16,267 bases of DNA from Bacteroidota bacterium (GCA_027620595.1 JAQCDI010000019.1:1-16267), one strand, 5' to 3'; positions 1-7,473 are shown, numbered from the stretch's first letter. Numbers and translations are program-made. The notes: generated by a model not told the origin, from the letters alone.

Positions 1-713
1 AAATCTGCCGGATCGAAACCATTGCGGATGACGCGGAACGGACGGCTGGTGGCCGCCTGCATCTGCGCCGCCAGATCGTCGGTCACGGCCAGGCAGACGG
101 AGGCCGCCTCAAGAGCGCGTTGACGCATGCGCCTATCCCGGTGGCGCGCCCAGGCGCCGCTCGGAAGCATCTCGGCGTAGGCCGGATCGGGCCATGCATC
201 CCGCAGATCGGCCACCCATGGCCGGCCCGTGGTGCGAGCCAGTCGGGCACCGATCAGGTGGGTCGAATGCGGCGGCCCGGTGGTTACGATGGCATCGAAG
301 CCCGGCGACTGGAACAACTGCCTGGCGGCACGGGTGGCGTGCGAGGCCCATCCCACGCGCGCATCGGGCAGGAACAGGTTCGCCCGAATCCAACGGGCCA
401 GCCGCTCCTTCGGCGAGGCATGATCGGCACCCAGGAATCCCACGCCGACGGCATCCTTCTTCTGCTTGCCCACGAACCGTGCATAGAGGGCATACGGATC
501 CCAGGCACGGGTGCGCTCGATCCGGGTATCCGGCGGGATGTCCGACGCCATGCCGGGATCGAGATCCGGATAGGCTGCGTGCTCGGGATCGACGGTCAGG
601 ACGAGCGGATCCCACCCTTCTCCGGGGAGGTATTTCACCATCTTGAGGCCCCGCTGAACGCCGGACCCTCCCGAAGGGGGGAAATAGTAGGTGATGAACA
701 GGACCCGCTTCAT
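1..713 (-). CDS. GT4-like glycosyltransferase, N-terminal part (cut by window edge)
   Basis: The reverse strand from the ATG at 711-713 is open to the window edge, giving about 237 residues without a stop. It begins MKRVLFITYYFPPSGGSGVQ, the opening strand and glycine-rich loop typical of GT-B glycosyltransferases of family GT4. Further on, VTTGPPHSTHLIGARLAR and WVADLRDAWPDP match the N-terminal Rossmann half of that family, and the last residues (FRVIRNGFDPAD) are the usual linker into the donor-binding half, which lies outside the window. Such enzymes move a sugar from a nucleotide-sugar donor onto a cell-surface glycan or lipid carrier in the cytoplasm. The start lies 6 bases after the stop of the yfhO-like gene, so the two are probably co-transcribed. 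No Shine-Dalgarno sequence precedes the ATG. The fold is secure; donor and acceptor cannot be read. Confidence 0.87.
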   Translation of the reverse strand, partial: MKRVLFITYYFPPSGGSGVQRGLKMVKYLPGEGWDPLVLTVDPEHAAYPDLDPGMASDIPPDTRIERTRAWDPYALYARFVGKQKKDAVGVGFLGADHASPKERLARWIRANLFLPDARVGWASHATRAARQLFQSPGFDAIVTTGPPHSTHLIGARLARTTGRPWVADLRDAWPDPAYAEMLPSGAWARHRDRRMRQRALEAASVCLAVTDDLAAQMQAATSRPFRVIRNGFDPAD

Positions 714-719
714 GGGGCG

Positions 720-3254
720 TCAGGCGGCAGCCCCCTCCTTGCGTCGGCGCATCCAGGCCAAGGCGCCCAGGAGAAGCAACCAGCCATAGGTGACGCCCGT
801 GCCAAGGCCGGCAATCCAGATGCCCTGCCGATGCGAAGGGGGATCAAAGACAAGGGATATCTCATGGGTGCCCGTTGGCACCGCAATGCCGCGCAGCAGA
901 TGGTTCACCTGCACGATGGGCACGTCCATGCCGTTGATGAGGGCCCTCCAGCCGGGAGCATACCAGACTTCGCTGACCACCAGGAGACGATCCCGATTGG
1001 TTGTTACGTCGAACGTCATGTTTTCTGCCCGATAGGACGTCATCTGCACCCGGGCACCGCCGGCAGGCCCACTGAGCGCCACCGCATCGACCGATCCCTC
1101 CCGGACATGCGCCACGCGGGCGGGATCGAACAACGGATCGGTCAATTCGGACCAGACGGATTCAGGTCCCGCATGGGCCACCACCGAGTCGGCCAACCAT
1201 GCCCGACCGGGCAGGTCCTGATTCTCCCAGACCATCTGTCCGCTGGTCTCGTCCTCGAAAACGGGGCGGAAACCGGCCAAACCACCCGAAGCCACGACGT
1301 ACTTGACGTTGAGCATGTCCAGAGCGGCCGGATTGATGCCGGTGGGTCCGGCAAACAGGATTTCGTCCAGGAAATCCTGATAGACACGCAGTTTGGCGGC
1401 CGAGTATCCGCCCAGGGATTCATGGAAGAAGGAAGGCCGAGCATTCTGTACCGGATGCTGGCCTCCTTCGAGGGAGAGGACCCGGAAACTGCCTTCGCCC
1501 CCTTCGGCCTGCCGACGCTCCACGAGGAATCGGTCGAATCCGTATTCCGGAATGGATGCTTCCGGATCCGGCGCCGGGGACAGCCGCTCCTCGTTGATGT
1601 GCCGCCGCGCCACACCCGTCAGGTCCACGGTAACCACCAGGACGAGCAGGAATCCCACCGTCCAGGCAGGTACGGTGCGCTTGCGGAGAAGGAAAAAGAG
1701 CGCGGCAACCGTCAGGAGGACCAGGAGCGACCGCATGGCGTCGGCCGAGAAGGCGTCGATGCGTTCGGCCGTGAGCTGGGACAGCTGCTGGTCAATGAAT
1801 TGGGTGACCCGGGGATCGTCCATCGAGACGCCCGGATTCGAGCGTTGGATCTGGTTTTCTATCTGGGCACGTTCGCCCGGCTTCTCGAACCGCAAAAGTG
1901 AGGTTCCCAGGAGGTTCATCCCCAACAGGAGAATGCCCAGGGCTGCCGCCACCCTGAACCAGGATTGCCCCGAAAGGGAGGCCGACCCCTGGGTGCCCTC
2001 GCGGAAAAGCCACGCCAGACCCTTCGCGGCCAGGAGGGCCGACAGGAGCGCCATGACCGAAAGCCACGTCTCCGGCACACGGAAGGCCGAGAACATGGGG
2101 AAAAACTCGAACATCGGCCGGTTAATGAACGGCAGGTTTTCTCCGAGGGCAAACAGGATCATGACGAGGATCCCGATGGACAGCGACAACGTCTGCCGAT
2201 CCCGCGCTCGCCAGAATCCCAGGATGACCAGGAAAACCGTGACCATCCCGAGGTAGTGCGGCCCGCCCGTGAAGGTCTTTGGCCCCCAATAGGCAGGACT
2301 GGCCCCGCCGTAGGCGTCGGCAATGAGCAGGGTGAGCAGTTCGGAGGGTCCCTGGCTCCAGGCCATGGCGTATTCCCATCCCATACCGCCCTCGGCACCA
2401 CCGGATGCGGCGCCCCGGGTGGTAAAGGGCGTGACCTCGGCGTGGGACAGGTACGGCTGTGCCACCATCATCAACCCAAGTACGGACCCGAGCGCAAGAA
2501 GGCCTGTGGCCCGCAGGAAGGCGGCCCGGTCTCCGCCACGCAGGGCATGCACGCCTTCCACGATCCACCAGATGCCTGCCGCGATGGTCACGTAGTAGGT
2601 GATCTGGACGTGACCGGCGCGGAGGTTGGCCGCCAAGGCCACGGCAAAGAGCAGCGCCGACACAATCGATCGGCGGTCCATGGCGTACACGAAGGCCAGG
2701 AGCATCCACGGCGCCCAGGCCAGTGCGATGTACTTGGAATTGTGGCCTGCCGCCAGAAGGACCGGCATGTAGGTGGTAAATCCGTAGGCGACGGCGGCTA
2801 CCGCTGCGGAAAAGGACTCCCGGGTCATTCGGAACGCAAGCAAATAGGTCCCGATGAGCAACAACCACATGTGCGACGTCGGCCAGAACAGGTGGCGCAG
2901 CTCGCGCATGATCAGATCCACCTGCGGAATGCTCAATTCCGGGGAGATCATGTAGCCCGGCATCCCGGCAAAGACCCGGCCTGCCCAGAGGGCCGCTTCC
3001 CCGGTTTCGGCCTCGGCCGCAAGCATGGACTCGGCCATGGATCGCCACTGAACAGCGTCCGTGGCAATGAGCTGCTTGCCCGAGAAGTGGATGGGGGCAA
3101 AAAAGGCCACGGCCAGGATCATCAGCAGGCCGATGCAGATGGCGTGACGCTTTACATCAGTGAGGGAATCGAACGCCGAATGCCAGGCAGGAGTGGATTC
3201 CGGGGTCGTTTTCCGGGATGAACGGGACGACGAACGCGCCGATGGTTGGCTCAC
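720..3254 (-). CDS. YfhO family membrane protein
   Basis: This 844-residue polytopic membrane protein starts at a GTG (3252-3254) preceded by GGAGAG at good spacing, one of the few clear ribosome sites here. After a Ser/Arg-rich cytoplasmic tail, the first membrane helix is at about residues 37-56, followed by many more up to about residue 550. Then come a soluble region and a last helix near 812-834. Family features include HNSKYIALAWAPW (171-183), a YWGPKTFTGGPHY segment, and near the C-terminus WYAPGWRALING (about 764 on), the YfhO 'Y-x-P-G-W-x-A' signature. In Firmicutes YfhO takes part in glycosylating lipoteichoic acid; in this lineage its substrate is unknown. Together with the downstream glycosyltransferase, a role in surface polysaccharide or glycolipid assembly is a reasonable inference. 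Family assignment is strong, function is not. Confidence 0.88.
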   Translation of the reverse strand: MSQPSARSSSRSSRKTTPESTPAWHSAFDSLTDVKRHAICIGLLMILAVAFFAPIHFSGKQLIATDAVQWRSMAESMLAAEAETGEAALWAGRVFAGMPGYMISPELSIPQVDLIMRELRHLFWPTSHMWLLLIGTYLLAFRMTRESFSAAVAAVAYGFTTYMPVLLAAGHNSKYIALAWAPWMLLAFVYAMDRRSIVSALLFAVALAANLRAGHVQITYYVTIAAGIWWIVEGVHALRGGDRAAFLRATGLLALGSVLGLMMVAQPYLSHAEVTPFTTRGAASGGAEGGMGWEYAMAWSQGPSELLTLLIADAYGGASPAYWGPKTFTGGPHYLGMVTVFLVILGFWRARDRQTLSLSIGILVMILFALGENLPFINRPMFEFFPMFSAFRVPETWLSVMALLSALLAAKGLAWLFREGTQGSASLSGQSWFRVAAALGILLLGMNLLGTSLLRFEKPGERAQIENQIQRSNPGVSMDDPRVTQFIDQQLSQLTAERIDAFSADAMRSLLVLLTVAALFFLLRKRTVPAWTVGFLLVLVVTVDLTGVARRHINEERLSPAPDPEASIPEYGFDRFLVERRQAEGGEGSFRVLSLEGGQHPVQNARPSFFHESLGGYSAAKLRVYQDFLDEILFAGPTGINPAALDMLNVKYVVASGGLAGFRPVFEDETSGQMVWENQDLPGRAWLADSVVAHAGPESVWSELTDPLFDPARVAHVREGSVDAVALSGPAGGARVQMTSYRAENMTFDVTTNRDRLLVVSEVWYAPGWRALINGMDVPIVQVNHLLRGIAVPTGTHEISLVFDPPSHRQGIWIAGLGTGVTYGWLLLLGALAWMRRRKEGAAA

Positions 3255-3291
3255 GAATACTCTCCGGGGGTTTCTGGCGGCAGGAATGGCG

Positions 3292-3299
3292 CAAAGCTA
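3292..3299 (-). promoter_or_regulatory. Candidate Bacteroidota-type -7 element (TAGCTTTG) for the yfhO-like gene
   Basis: Reverse-strand TAGCTTTG fits the TAnnTTTG consensus of the Bacteroidota primary sigma factor. It lies 38 bases upstream of the GTG at 3254, inside the 84-base gap after the plsC-like gene, which predicts a leader of roughly 30 nucleotides. No good -33 TTTG is seen at the expected distance, so this is only a candidate. Confidence 0.38.
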
Positions 3300-3338
3300 C
3301 GGCACCTGCCGGACACGGTTCCTGTCGAATGGCGTCCG

Positions 3339-4112
3339 TCACTCGGCTACCGCATCGACCATGGGCCCAGCGGCTGGTTCGGCCCCGGGTTCGGGAGGAA
3401 GGCCCAGCCGATCCAGCATTTCTGCCCGCACGCGGGCCGTGAGACGGGGGATGTCGGCTCGTGTCCACCCGCTGATGTCGATGGGCGCCCCGAAATGGAT
3501 GTGAATGACGCCCGGACGGGCGGTTCGGGTTTTCTCATTGAAGAGCCGGTAGCCGTTGACGATGGTAACCGGAATGACCGGCACTTGGGCCTCGATGGCC
3601 AACAGGAAGGCACCGCGCTTGAAGGAACCCAGGGTGCCGCCGTGGGAGCGGGATCCCTCAGGAAAAATGGCCACCGAAACGCCTTGTCGGATCTTCTCCC
3701 CTGCCTCCCGCATGGTCTCGATGCTGCGTTTCGGGTGGGACCGATCAATGAATACGGAAGGAGAGGAACGGATGGCGGGCCCCAGGAACGGCACGCGTTC
3801 GAGTTCGGCCTTGGCCACCCAGCCGAATGGCACGGGAATGGCGGATCCTACGGCCGGAATATCCAGCGCCACCTGATGGTTGATGGCAAACACGAACGAA
3901 CCGGTCCGGGGCACCTGCTCGGTGCCATGGGTCCGCACCCGGATGCCCACCCCCGACATCATCCCGATTCCCCAGATCCGGGACCAGACCATGAATCCGC
4001 GAGGATTGCTGCTGATCAGGAACGTGATCACTGTTCCGATGCAGCTGAACACCGTCATGATGGCCGCCCACAGCATGGCCCAGAGGAACAATATGCGTTG
4101 CAGGATGACCAT
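3339..4112 (-). CDS. plsC: 1-acyl-sn-glycerol-3-phosphate acyltransferase (PlsC-like)
   Basis: This 257-residue membrane-associated acyltransferase would transfer an acyl chain to lysophosphatidic acid to make phosphatidic acid, the second acylation of phospholipid synthesis. An N-terminal hydrophobic segment (about 8-34) anchors it to the inner membrane. All acyltransferase motifs are present: NHxxxxD with H79 and D84 (motif I), FIDR at 121-124 (motif II), FPEGSRS at 150-156 (motif III, phosphate binding), and VPVIPVTI around P181 (motif IV). The length is typical. It is separated by 84 bases, with a possible promoter, from the yfhO-like gene downstream, and is divergent from the barrel gene at 4312. 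No Shine-Dalgarno sequence precedes the ATG. The tail (about 235-257) is Pro/Ala/Gly-rich and low in complexity. Acylation of another lysolipid cannot be ruled out. Confidence 0.92.
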   Translation of the reverse strand: MVILQRILFLWAMLWAAIMTVFSCIGTVITFLISSNPRGFMVWSRIWGIGMMSGVGIRVRTHGTEQVPRTGSFVFAINHQVALDIPAVGSAIPVPFGWVAKAELERVPFLGPAIRSSPSVFIDRSHPKRSIETMREAGEKIRQGVSVAIFPEGSRSHGGTLGSFKRGAFLLAIEAQVPVIPVTIVNGYRLFNEKTRTARPGVIHIHFGAPIDISGWTRADIPRLTARVRAEMLDRLGLPPEPGAEPAAGPMVDAVAE

Positions 4113-4311
4113 CGACTGGATTGGGGCGCTTTCCGGGTGTGCACGACAGGGTGGCTACCGGGCACCGATCAGGCGGGCAAAATGCACAATTCGCCCGGAT
4201 ATTGAAAGGGATGCTTGGCGCCACCGTGTATTCTGGAGCCGCATACAACCCTTGTCGGGATCGGCCGGATCCCGGAGGGCTGTCCTTCTTCCATCCCATC
4301 CGAGCCACGCC
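4113..4311. other. Divergent intergenic region between plsC-like and barrel genes
   Basis: This 199-base gap must hold promoters for both flanking genes. I see no convincing TAnnTTTG or TTGACA/TATAAT pair on either strand; TATTCT at about 4229 is the nearest to a plus-strand -10 but has no well-spaced -35. Two short inverted repeats stand out. CGGGC (4174-4178) pairs with GCCCG (4193-4197) around an AT-rich centre. GGGATC (4257-4262) pairs with GATCCC (4268-4273), 39 bases before the barrel ATG. Either could be an operator or a leader hairpin, but both are short enough to arise by chance in GC-rich DNA. Confidence 0.3.
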
Positions 4312-4932
4312 ATGAAACGATCCGCTGTCCTTGTCGCTTTGATGCTTTGGTTTGTCGCGGATTCCACCCCGGCCCTGGCCCAGATCAAGGCATTCCTGCA
4401 CGTGGCCGTAACGGGGTCCACCTTCCGCGGCGGAAGTCTTGAGGATGCCTCTCCGATTTACCGCTTCGGCGGCGGCGGCGGACTGCGCTACGTGTACCCC
4501 AGCGGAATGGAGTTCGAAACCGGCGTCGACTACGTGGTCAAGGGCGGAGAACTGAGGGGTACGCTCGAGGATATCCCGATTGTGGGCATCTCGGAAATCA
4601 CCTACGTATCCCTTCCCATGCTGGTCGGATACCGGCTTCAAACATCCGGCCGCGTCCAACCTCGGGTGGTGTTTGGCCCTTCCATGTCCTTCAAGACCGA
4701 CGCCAGGATCACCTATCGTGCCGTTGGCGGCGACATCGAACAATCCAACACGGATGATGGCATCCAGAAACGGGACCTGGGATGGGTTTTCGGCGTGGAT
4801 GCCAATACCCGGCTGGGGAGCGAAACCCTGACCACGGGCCTGCGGATCACCCTGGGCAACTCCAACGCGCGCACCGCCGACCCCGAAGTGCTCCACACCA
4901 CCTTCGGATTCTACACCGGCATCGTGTTCTGA
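4312..4932 (+). CDS. PorT-like outer-membrane beta-barrel protein
   Basis: This 206-residue protein starts at the ATG 4312-4314, chosen because it opens a clean signal peptide (MKRSAVLVALMLWFVADSTP, cut after ALA at about residue 23). The frame is open further upstream, but that part has no signal sequence. The mature part is a run of alternating polar/hydrophobic strands with Gly/Tyr/Phe turns, and ends in GIVF, with a terminal Phe as usual for barrels inserted by the BAM machinery. ISEITYVSLPMLVGYRL (about residues 91-107) matches the 'Y-x-x-x-P-L-L-x-x-Y' strand of the PorT/OMP_b-brl_2 family, common in Bacteroidota-type bacteria. PorT itself serves type IX secretion, but most relatives have unknown roles. 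It is convergent with the next gene, 22 bases away. Confidence 0.82.
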   Translation: MKRSAVLVALMLWFVADSTPALAQIKAFLHVAVTGSTFRGGSLEDASPIYRFGGGGGLRYVYPSGMEFETGVDYVVKGGELRGTLEDIPIVGISEITYVSLPMLVGYRLQTSGRVQPRVVFGPSMSFKTDARITYRAVGGDIEQSNTDDGIQKRDLGWVFGVDANTRLGSETLTTGLRITLGNSNARTADPEVLHTTFGFYTGIVF

Positions 4933-4933
4933 T

Positions 4934-4949
4934 CGCCGGCCGGCCGGCG
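4934..4949. terminator. Perfect 16-bp GC palindrome between convergent genes
   Basis: CGCCGGCCGGCCGGCG is its own reverse complement. It fills the 22-base gap between the stop codons of the barrel gene (plus) and the M28-like lipoprotein gene (minus). As RNA it could form a strong short stem (6 pairs, CCGG loop) in both directions. No T-tract follows on either strand, so it is not a textbook intrinsic terminator; a bidirectional pause or stop is a guess. Confidence 0.35.
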
Positions 4950-4954
4950 CGGCT

Positions 4955-6046
4955 TCAGCGGATGGCTTCCATGAGCCCCCTTGCCACGCGCAGGGCCTCG
5001 TCCACGGCCAACGTTGTCGCTTCGTCCCGCAGCACCATGGAGCGGGGGCGCCATGGCCCGAAACCGAATCCGGCTTCCGGGTCGAAGGGGGAATAGACAG
5101 GCCAGAGGGTGACGGGAATATCCAGGTCGGCCTGGCCCGATACGAGCCGGGGCCAGTCACATCGCTCGTCGGCCGCCATCCGTACGACATGGATTCCGAG
5201 CACGGCCTCCTTGTCCCAGGGCAGGTGACGCAGCAGGGCCTCTCCCCCCTGACAGGCATCCCACGTTCCACTGATGAACACGATCATTGTGGAATGCGGC
5301 AGGAACGCCCATTGCCGTTGCATCGTGGTCAGCCGACGCGTGGCCTCGAGCACGACCGCCGCCGGCAGCGACAGGTCCCTTCCATCGGTCCAGCTCTGTT
5401 CCCGTTGAAGACCGAATCCATCGAGCGGTGCCACCAGCACGACAAGCGAGTCCCGAAGAAGGGGATCCGCGCCAGCGAGGTACCCCATCACATGCATCGG
5501 GGCCGTTGTGACCTCCTCGACGACATCCACTTCGAATCGCCATCGGGCCTCCTCGGACCACGAAGCCTGTGCGCCGTCACGCCAGCGCAGGAAGTCCGCC
5601 CCGGGGATGGACAGCCCCTGGCCGGATGCCCGCCAGCGCTGCGGTATGTCGGTGATCAGCATGTCCCTTCCGGGGAGCCAACGGGTGGTATCCGGGTCGA
5701 TGACCCGCAGATCCAGGCGGTTCGCCCGTCGGATCATGGCCGCGTATTGCCATCGGTACTCGCCTTGCAGGACGGGTTGGATGCCCATGCCGCGCAATCG
5801 GCCGGCCACATAGGCAGCTGCTCGGCCGAATCCTCGGGTAGCCGTCTGCCGGCCTTCCATGTCGGCCCCATCCAGGGTTTCGATATGCTGGCGAACCCTT
5901 TCCGGTGACCAAGCGAGTTCCCGGGGCTCCTCCCGCAGAAGGGTCGGCGGCGAAGCGGATGTGCATCCGCCCAACCAACCGAGGAATGCCAGCAGGACCA
6001 GCCCGAGCGGAAGCCGTCGAGAGAAGATATGCGTCAAAAAAGACAT
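4955..6046 (-). CDS. M28-fold lipoprotein, probably catalytically inactive
   Basis: The 363-residue lipoprotein starts at the ATG 6044-6046, chosen because it yields a lipoprotein signal: positive n-region, hydrophobic core, and LGGC lipobox with Cys28. Residues about 47-90 (WSPERVRQHIETL, EGRQTATRGFGRAAAYVAGR) match the lead-in of M28 aminopeptidases. HVMGYLAGADP then LVVLVAPLDGFG (about 185-212) aligns with the family's 'NVxGYLPGxDP...VVVxAHYDHxG'. The metal ligand His is therefore missing (PL instead of HY). The usual GEE, holding the catalytic base and a zinc ligand, is replaced by GTWDA (260-264). I infer a non-peptidase role such as binding. It would be anchored in the outer membrane or periplasm. 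Its start codon sits in the terminator hairpin of the upstream secretin gene. An alternative ATG at 6076 gives a 10-residue longer N-terminus. Confidence 0.8.
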   Translation of the reverse strand: MSFLTHIFSRRLPLGLVLLAFLGWLGGCTSASPPTLLREEPRELAWSPERVRQHIETLDGADMEGRQTATRGFGRAAAYVAGRLRGMGIQPVLQGEYRWQYAAMIRRANRLDLRVIDPDTTRWLPGRDMLITDIPQRWRASGQGLSIPGADFLRWRDGAQASWSEEARWRFEVDVVEEVTTAPMHVMGYLAGADPLLRDSLVVLVAPLDGFGLQREQSWTDGRDLSLPAAVVLEATRRLTTMQRQWAFLPHSTMIVFISGTWDACQGGEALLRHLPWDKEAVLGIHVVRMAADERCDWPRLVSGQADLDIPVTLWPVYSPFDPEAGFGFGPWRPRSMVLRDEATTLAVDEALRVARGLMEAIR

Positions 6047-6077
6047 GGGAGGAAGATACGCCGATCTTCCTCCCATG
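6036..6077 (-). terminator. Intrinsic terminator after the secretin fragment, overlapping the next start codon
   Basis: On the minus strand, CATGGGAGGAAGAT (6077-6064) pairs perfectly over 14 bases with ATCTTCCTCCCATG (6057-6044) across a 6-base loop, and TCTTTTTT (6043-6036) follows directly. This is a classic rho-independent terminator 43 bases downstream of the secretin stop codon. Both arms contain an ATG in frame with the downstream lipoprotein. The second arm ends in its presumed start codon, so the T-tract encodes residues 2-4 (SFL). Confidence 0.8.
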
Positions 6078-6119
6078 ACGCCGGACCGTTGAAGGGCCCG
6101 TTTCCTGCGTTCTGGGTCC

Positions 6120-6467
6120 CTATTTGCGGGTCTCCACCTTGTTGCCAGCCTGTTCTGCCTGCTTCTTGTCGAAGCGCTCCAGCGTGCGGCGAACGGCATC
6201 GCGTTGCTGCTCGAGCAGTTCATCCGGCAGACCGCGGGCCATGCGTTGACGGATCGGGTCCACCACGTTGGCTTCGAGCGAGATGACGAGTTCCTTCTGG
6301 GTCACCTGGCGCTGGGTACGTCCAAAGATGTAGCGGAATCCGAAGAACCACCGCGGAAGATCCTTGAGTACAGGTACGCCACGGCGTGAGGAGGATTCCT
6401 CTGTACTGTAGAGACCCCCGATTACGGTCTGTTCCCCATCCAGCATGAGCAACTGCGTGTTGGCCAT
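6120..6467 (-). CDS. Secretin (GspD/PilQ family), C-terminal fragment only
   Basis: The open frame encodes 115 residues from an internal ATG at 6467, with a stop in frame five codons upstream. TQLLMLDGEQTVIGGLYSTE followed by RRGVPVLKDLPRW and KELVISLEANVV is the end of the secretin domain (the last barrel strands and lip of type II/III secretion and type IV pilus secretins). A charged, probably helical tail of about 50 residues follows. Secretins form the large ring channel in the outer membrane and are normally several hundred residues long, so nearly all of this protein is missing. The break lies at about 6470-6482, the same point where the M28 gene on the other strand is cut. A good terminator follows the stop, so this was the real 3' end of a transcription unit. 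The fragment alone cannot form a channel. Confidence 0.78.
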   Translation of the reverse strand: MANTQLLMLDGEQTVIGGLYSTEESSSRRGVPVLKDLPRWFFGFRYIFGRTQRQVTQKELVISLEANVVDPIRQRMARGLPDELLEQQRDAVRRTLERFDKKQAEQAGNKVETRK

Positions 6468-7473
6468 CCAGCGGGGTACCCGCTACCCGGACCGCTACGT
6501 GATCATGGCCGGGGACATCGATTCCCGGAATTCGGATGGCTCGGATGGCGTGGGCGATGCGCCCGGAGCCAATGACAACGCCTCGGGAATGGCCGGCGTA
6601 CTGGAGGCGGCGCGTCTCCTGAGCCGGTATGATTTTCCCACCAGTGTCCTCTACGTGGGCCTCTCCGGTGAGGAGCAGGGCCTCTGGGGGGGTGCCCATC
6701 TGGCGGCGCGGGCCGTCACTGAGGGCTGGGATATCGTGGGCGTCCTCAGCAACGACATGATCGGCAACATCGAGGGCGGGGATGGCGTGATCGAGAACAG
6801 CACATTCCGGGTGTTCTCTGAGCCGACGCCGGTCACGGAATCGGATCGCGACAGGGCACGGCGTCGGATCGAAGGCGGCGAAGTGGACGGCGTCTCGCGC
6901 CAGCTTGCCCGCTACGTGGACCGCTTGACGGAAACATATTTCACCAACCTCGATGCGCGGATGATCTACCGACTGGATCGTTTCGGCCGCGGAGGACACC
7001 ACCGGCCGTTCAACGATGCCGGCTTCCCGGGCATCCGCATCATGGAGACCCACGAGAACTACGTCCGGCAGCACCAGGACATCCGCGTGGAGGACGGTAT
7101 TGCCTACGGGGACGTGATCGAGGGGGTCGATTTCGAGTACGCGGCCCGCCTCACGGCGGTGAATGCCGTCGTGCTGGCAGGCCTGGCATGGGCGCCGCCT
7201 GAGCCGGACGAAGTCCGGATCGGCGGCGCCGTCCAGCCGTCGACCACCCTGCAATGGGATGCGGTGGTTGATCCGGATCTGGCTGGCTACCGGATCTGGT
7301 GGCGGGACACGACCGCCCCGCAATGGACCCATTCACGGTTCATCCCGGCCGGCACCACACAGTTCACCCTCGAAGGCATGGTCATCGACAACTTCCTTTT
7401 CGGCGTATCGTCCGTCGGACGGGACGGCAACGAGAGCGTGGTTGTCTTTCCGTCCGGCCGGCTGCAGCGCTGA
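6445..7473 (+). CDS. M28 family zinc metallopeptidase, N-terminally truncated
   Basis: Recognisable homology begins at about 6475 (GTRYPDRYVI); the first ten codons from the ATG at 6445 are antisense to the secretin fragment and probably not native. Another possible start is the ATG at 6505. The M28 core follows: DAPGANDNASG (bridging Asp), LSGEEQGLWGG (catalytic Glu and ligand Glu, about residues 76-77), LSNDMIGN (Asp, about 104), and RGGHHRPFNDAGFPGIRI with ENYVRQHQDIR (C-terminal His ligand region). The first ligand position, usually GHxDS, reads GDIDS here. About 80 C-terminal residues (PEPDEVRIGGAVQPS...VVVFPSGRLQR) look like a fibronectin-III-type domain common in this subfamily. The signal peptide and N-terminal region are absent, so a secreted, working enzyme is unlikely unless the join is an assembly error. 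It is convergent with the isoaspartyl peptidase gene. Confidence 0.8.
   Translation: MSNCVLAIQRGTRYPDRYVIMAGDIDSRNSDGSDGVGDAPGANDNASGMAGVLEAARLLSRYDFPTSVLYVGLSGEEQGLWGGAHLAARAVTEGWDIVGVLSNDMIGNIEGGDGVIENSTFRVFSEPTPVTESDRDRARRRIEGGEVDGVSRQLARYVDRLTETYFTNLDARMIYRLDRFGRGGHHRPFNDAGFPGIRIMETHENYVRQHQDIRVEDGIAYGDVIEGVDFEYAARLTAVNAVVLAGLAWAPPEPDEVRIGGAVQPSTTLQWDAVVDPDLAGYRIWWRDTTAPQWTHSRFIPAGTTQFTLEGMVIDNFLFGVSSVGRDGNESVVVFPSGRLQR

Noticed and set aside
120..1901. Long plus-strand open frame antisense to the glycosyltransferase and yfhO-like genes
   Set aside because: The translation is low-complexity, rich in Arg/Gly/Pro/His with no family motifs, while the opposite strand encodes clear domains. 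GC-rich coding DNA often leaves such antisense frames open.
3745..5271. Minus-strand open frame of 508 codons across plsC, the intergenic region and the barrel gene
   Set aside because: It overlaps three better-supported features in other frames. Its product is His/Gly/Pro-rich without recognisable domains.
6220..7332. Minus-strand open frame antisense to the M28 peptidase
   Set aside because: The plus strand has unmistakable M28 motifs. The antisense product has none and does not extend the secretin fragment.
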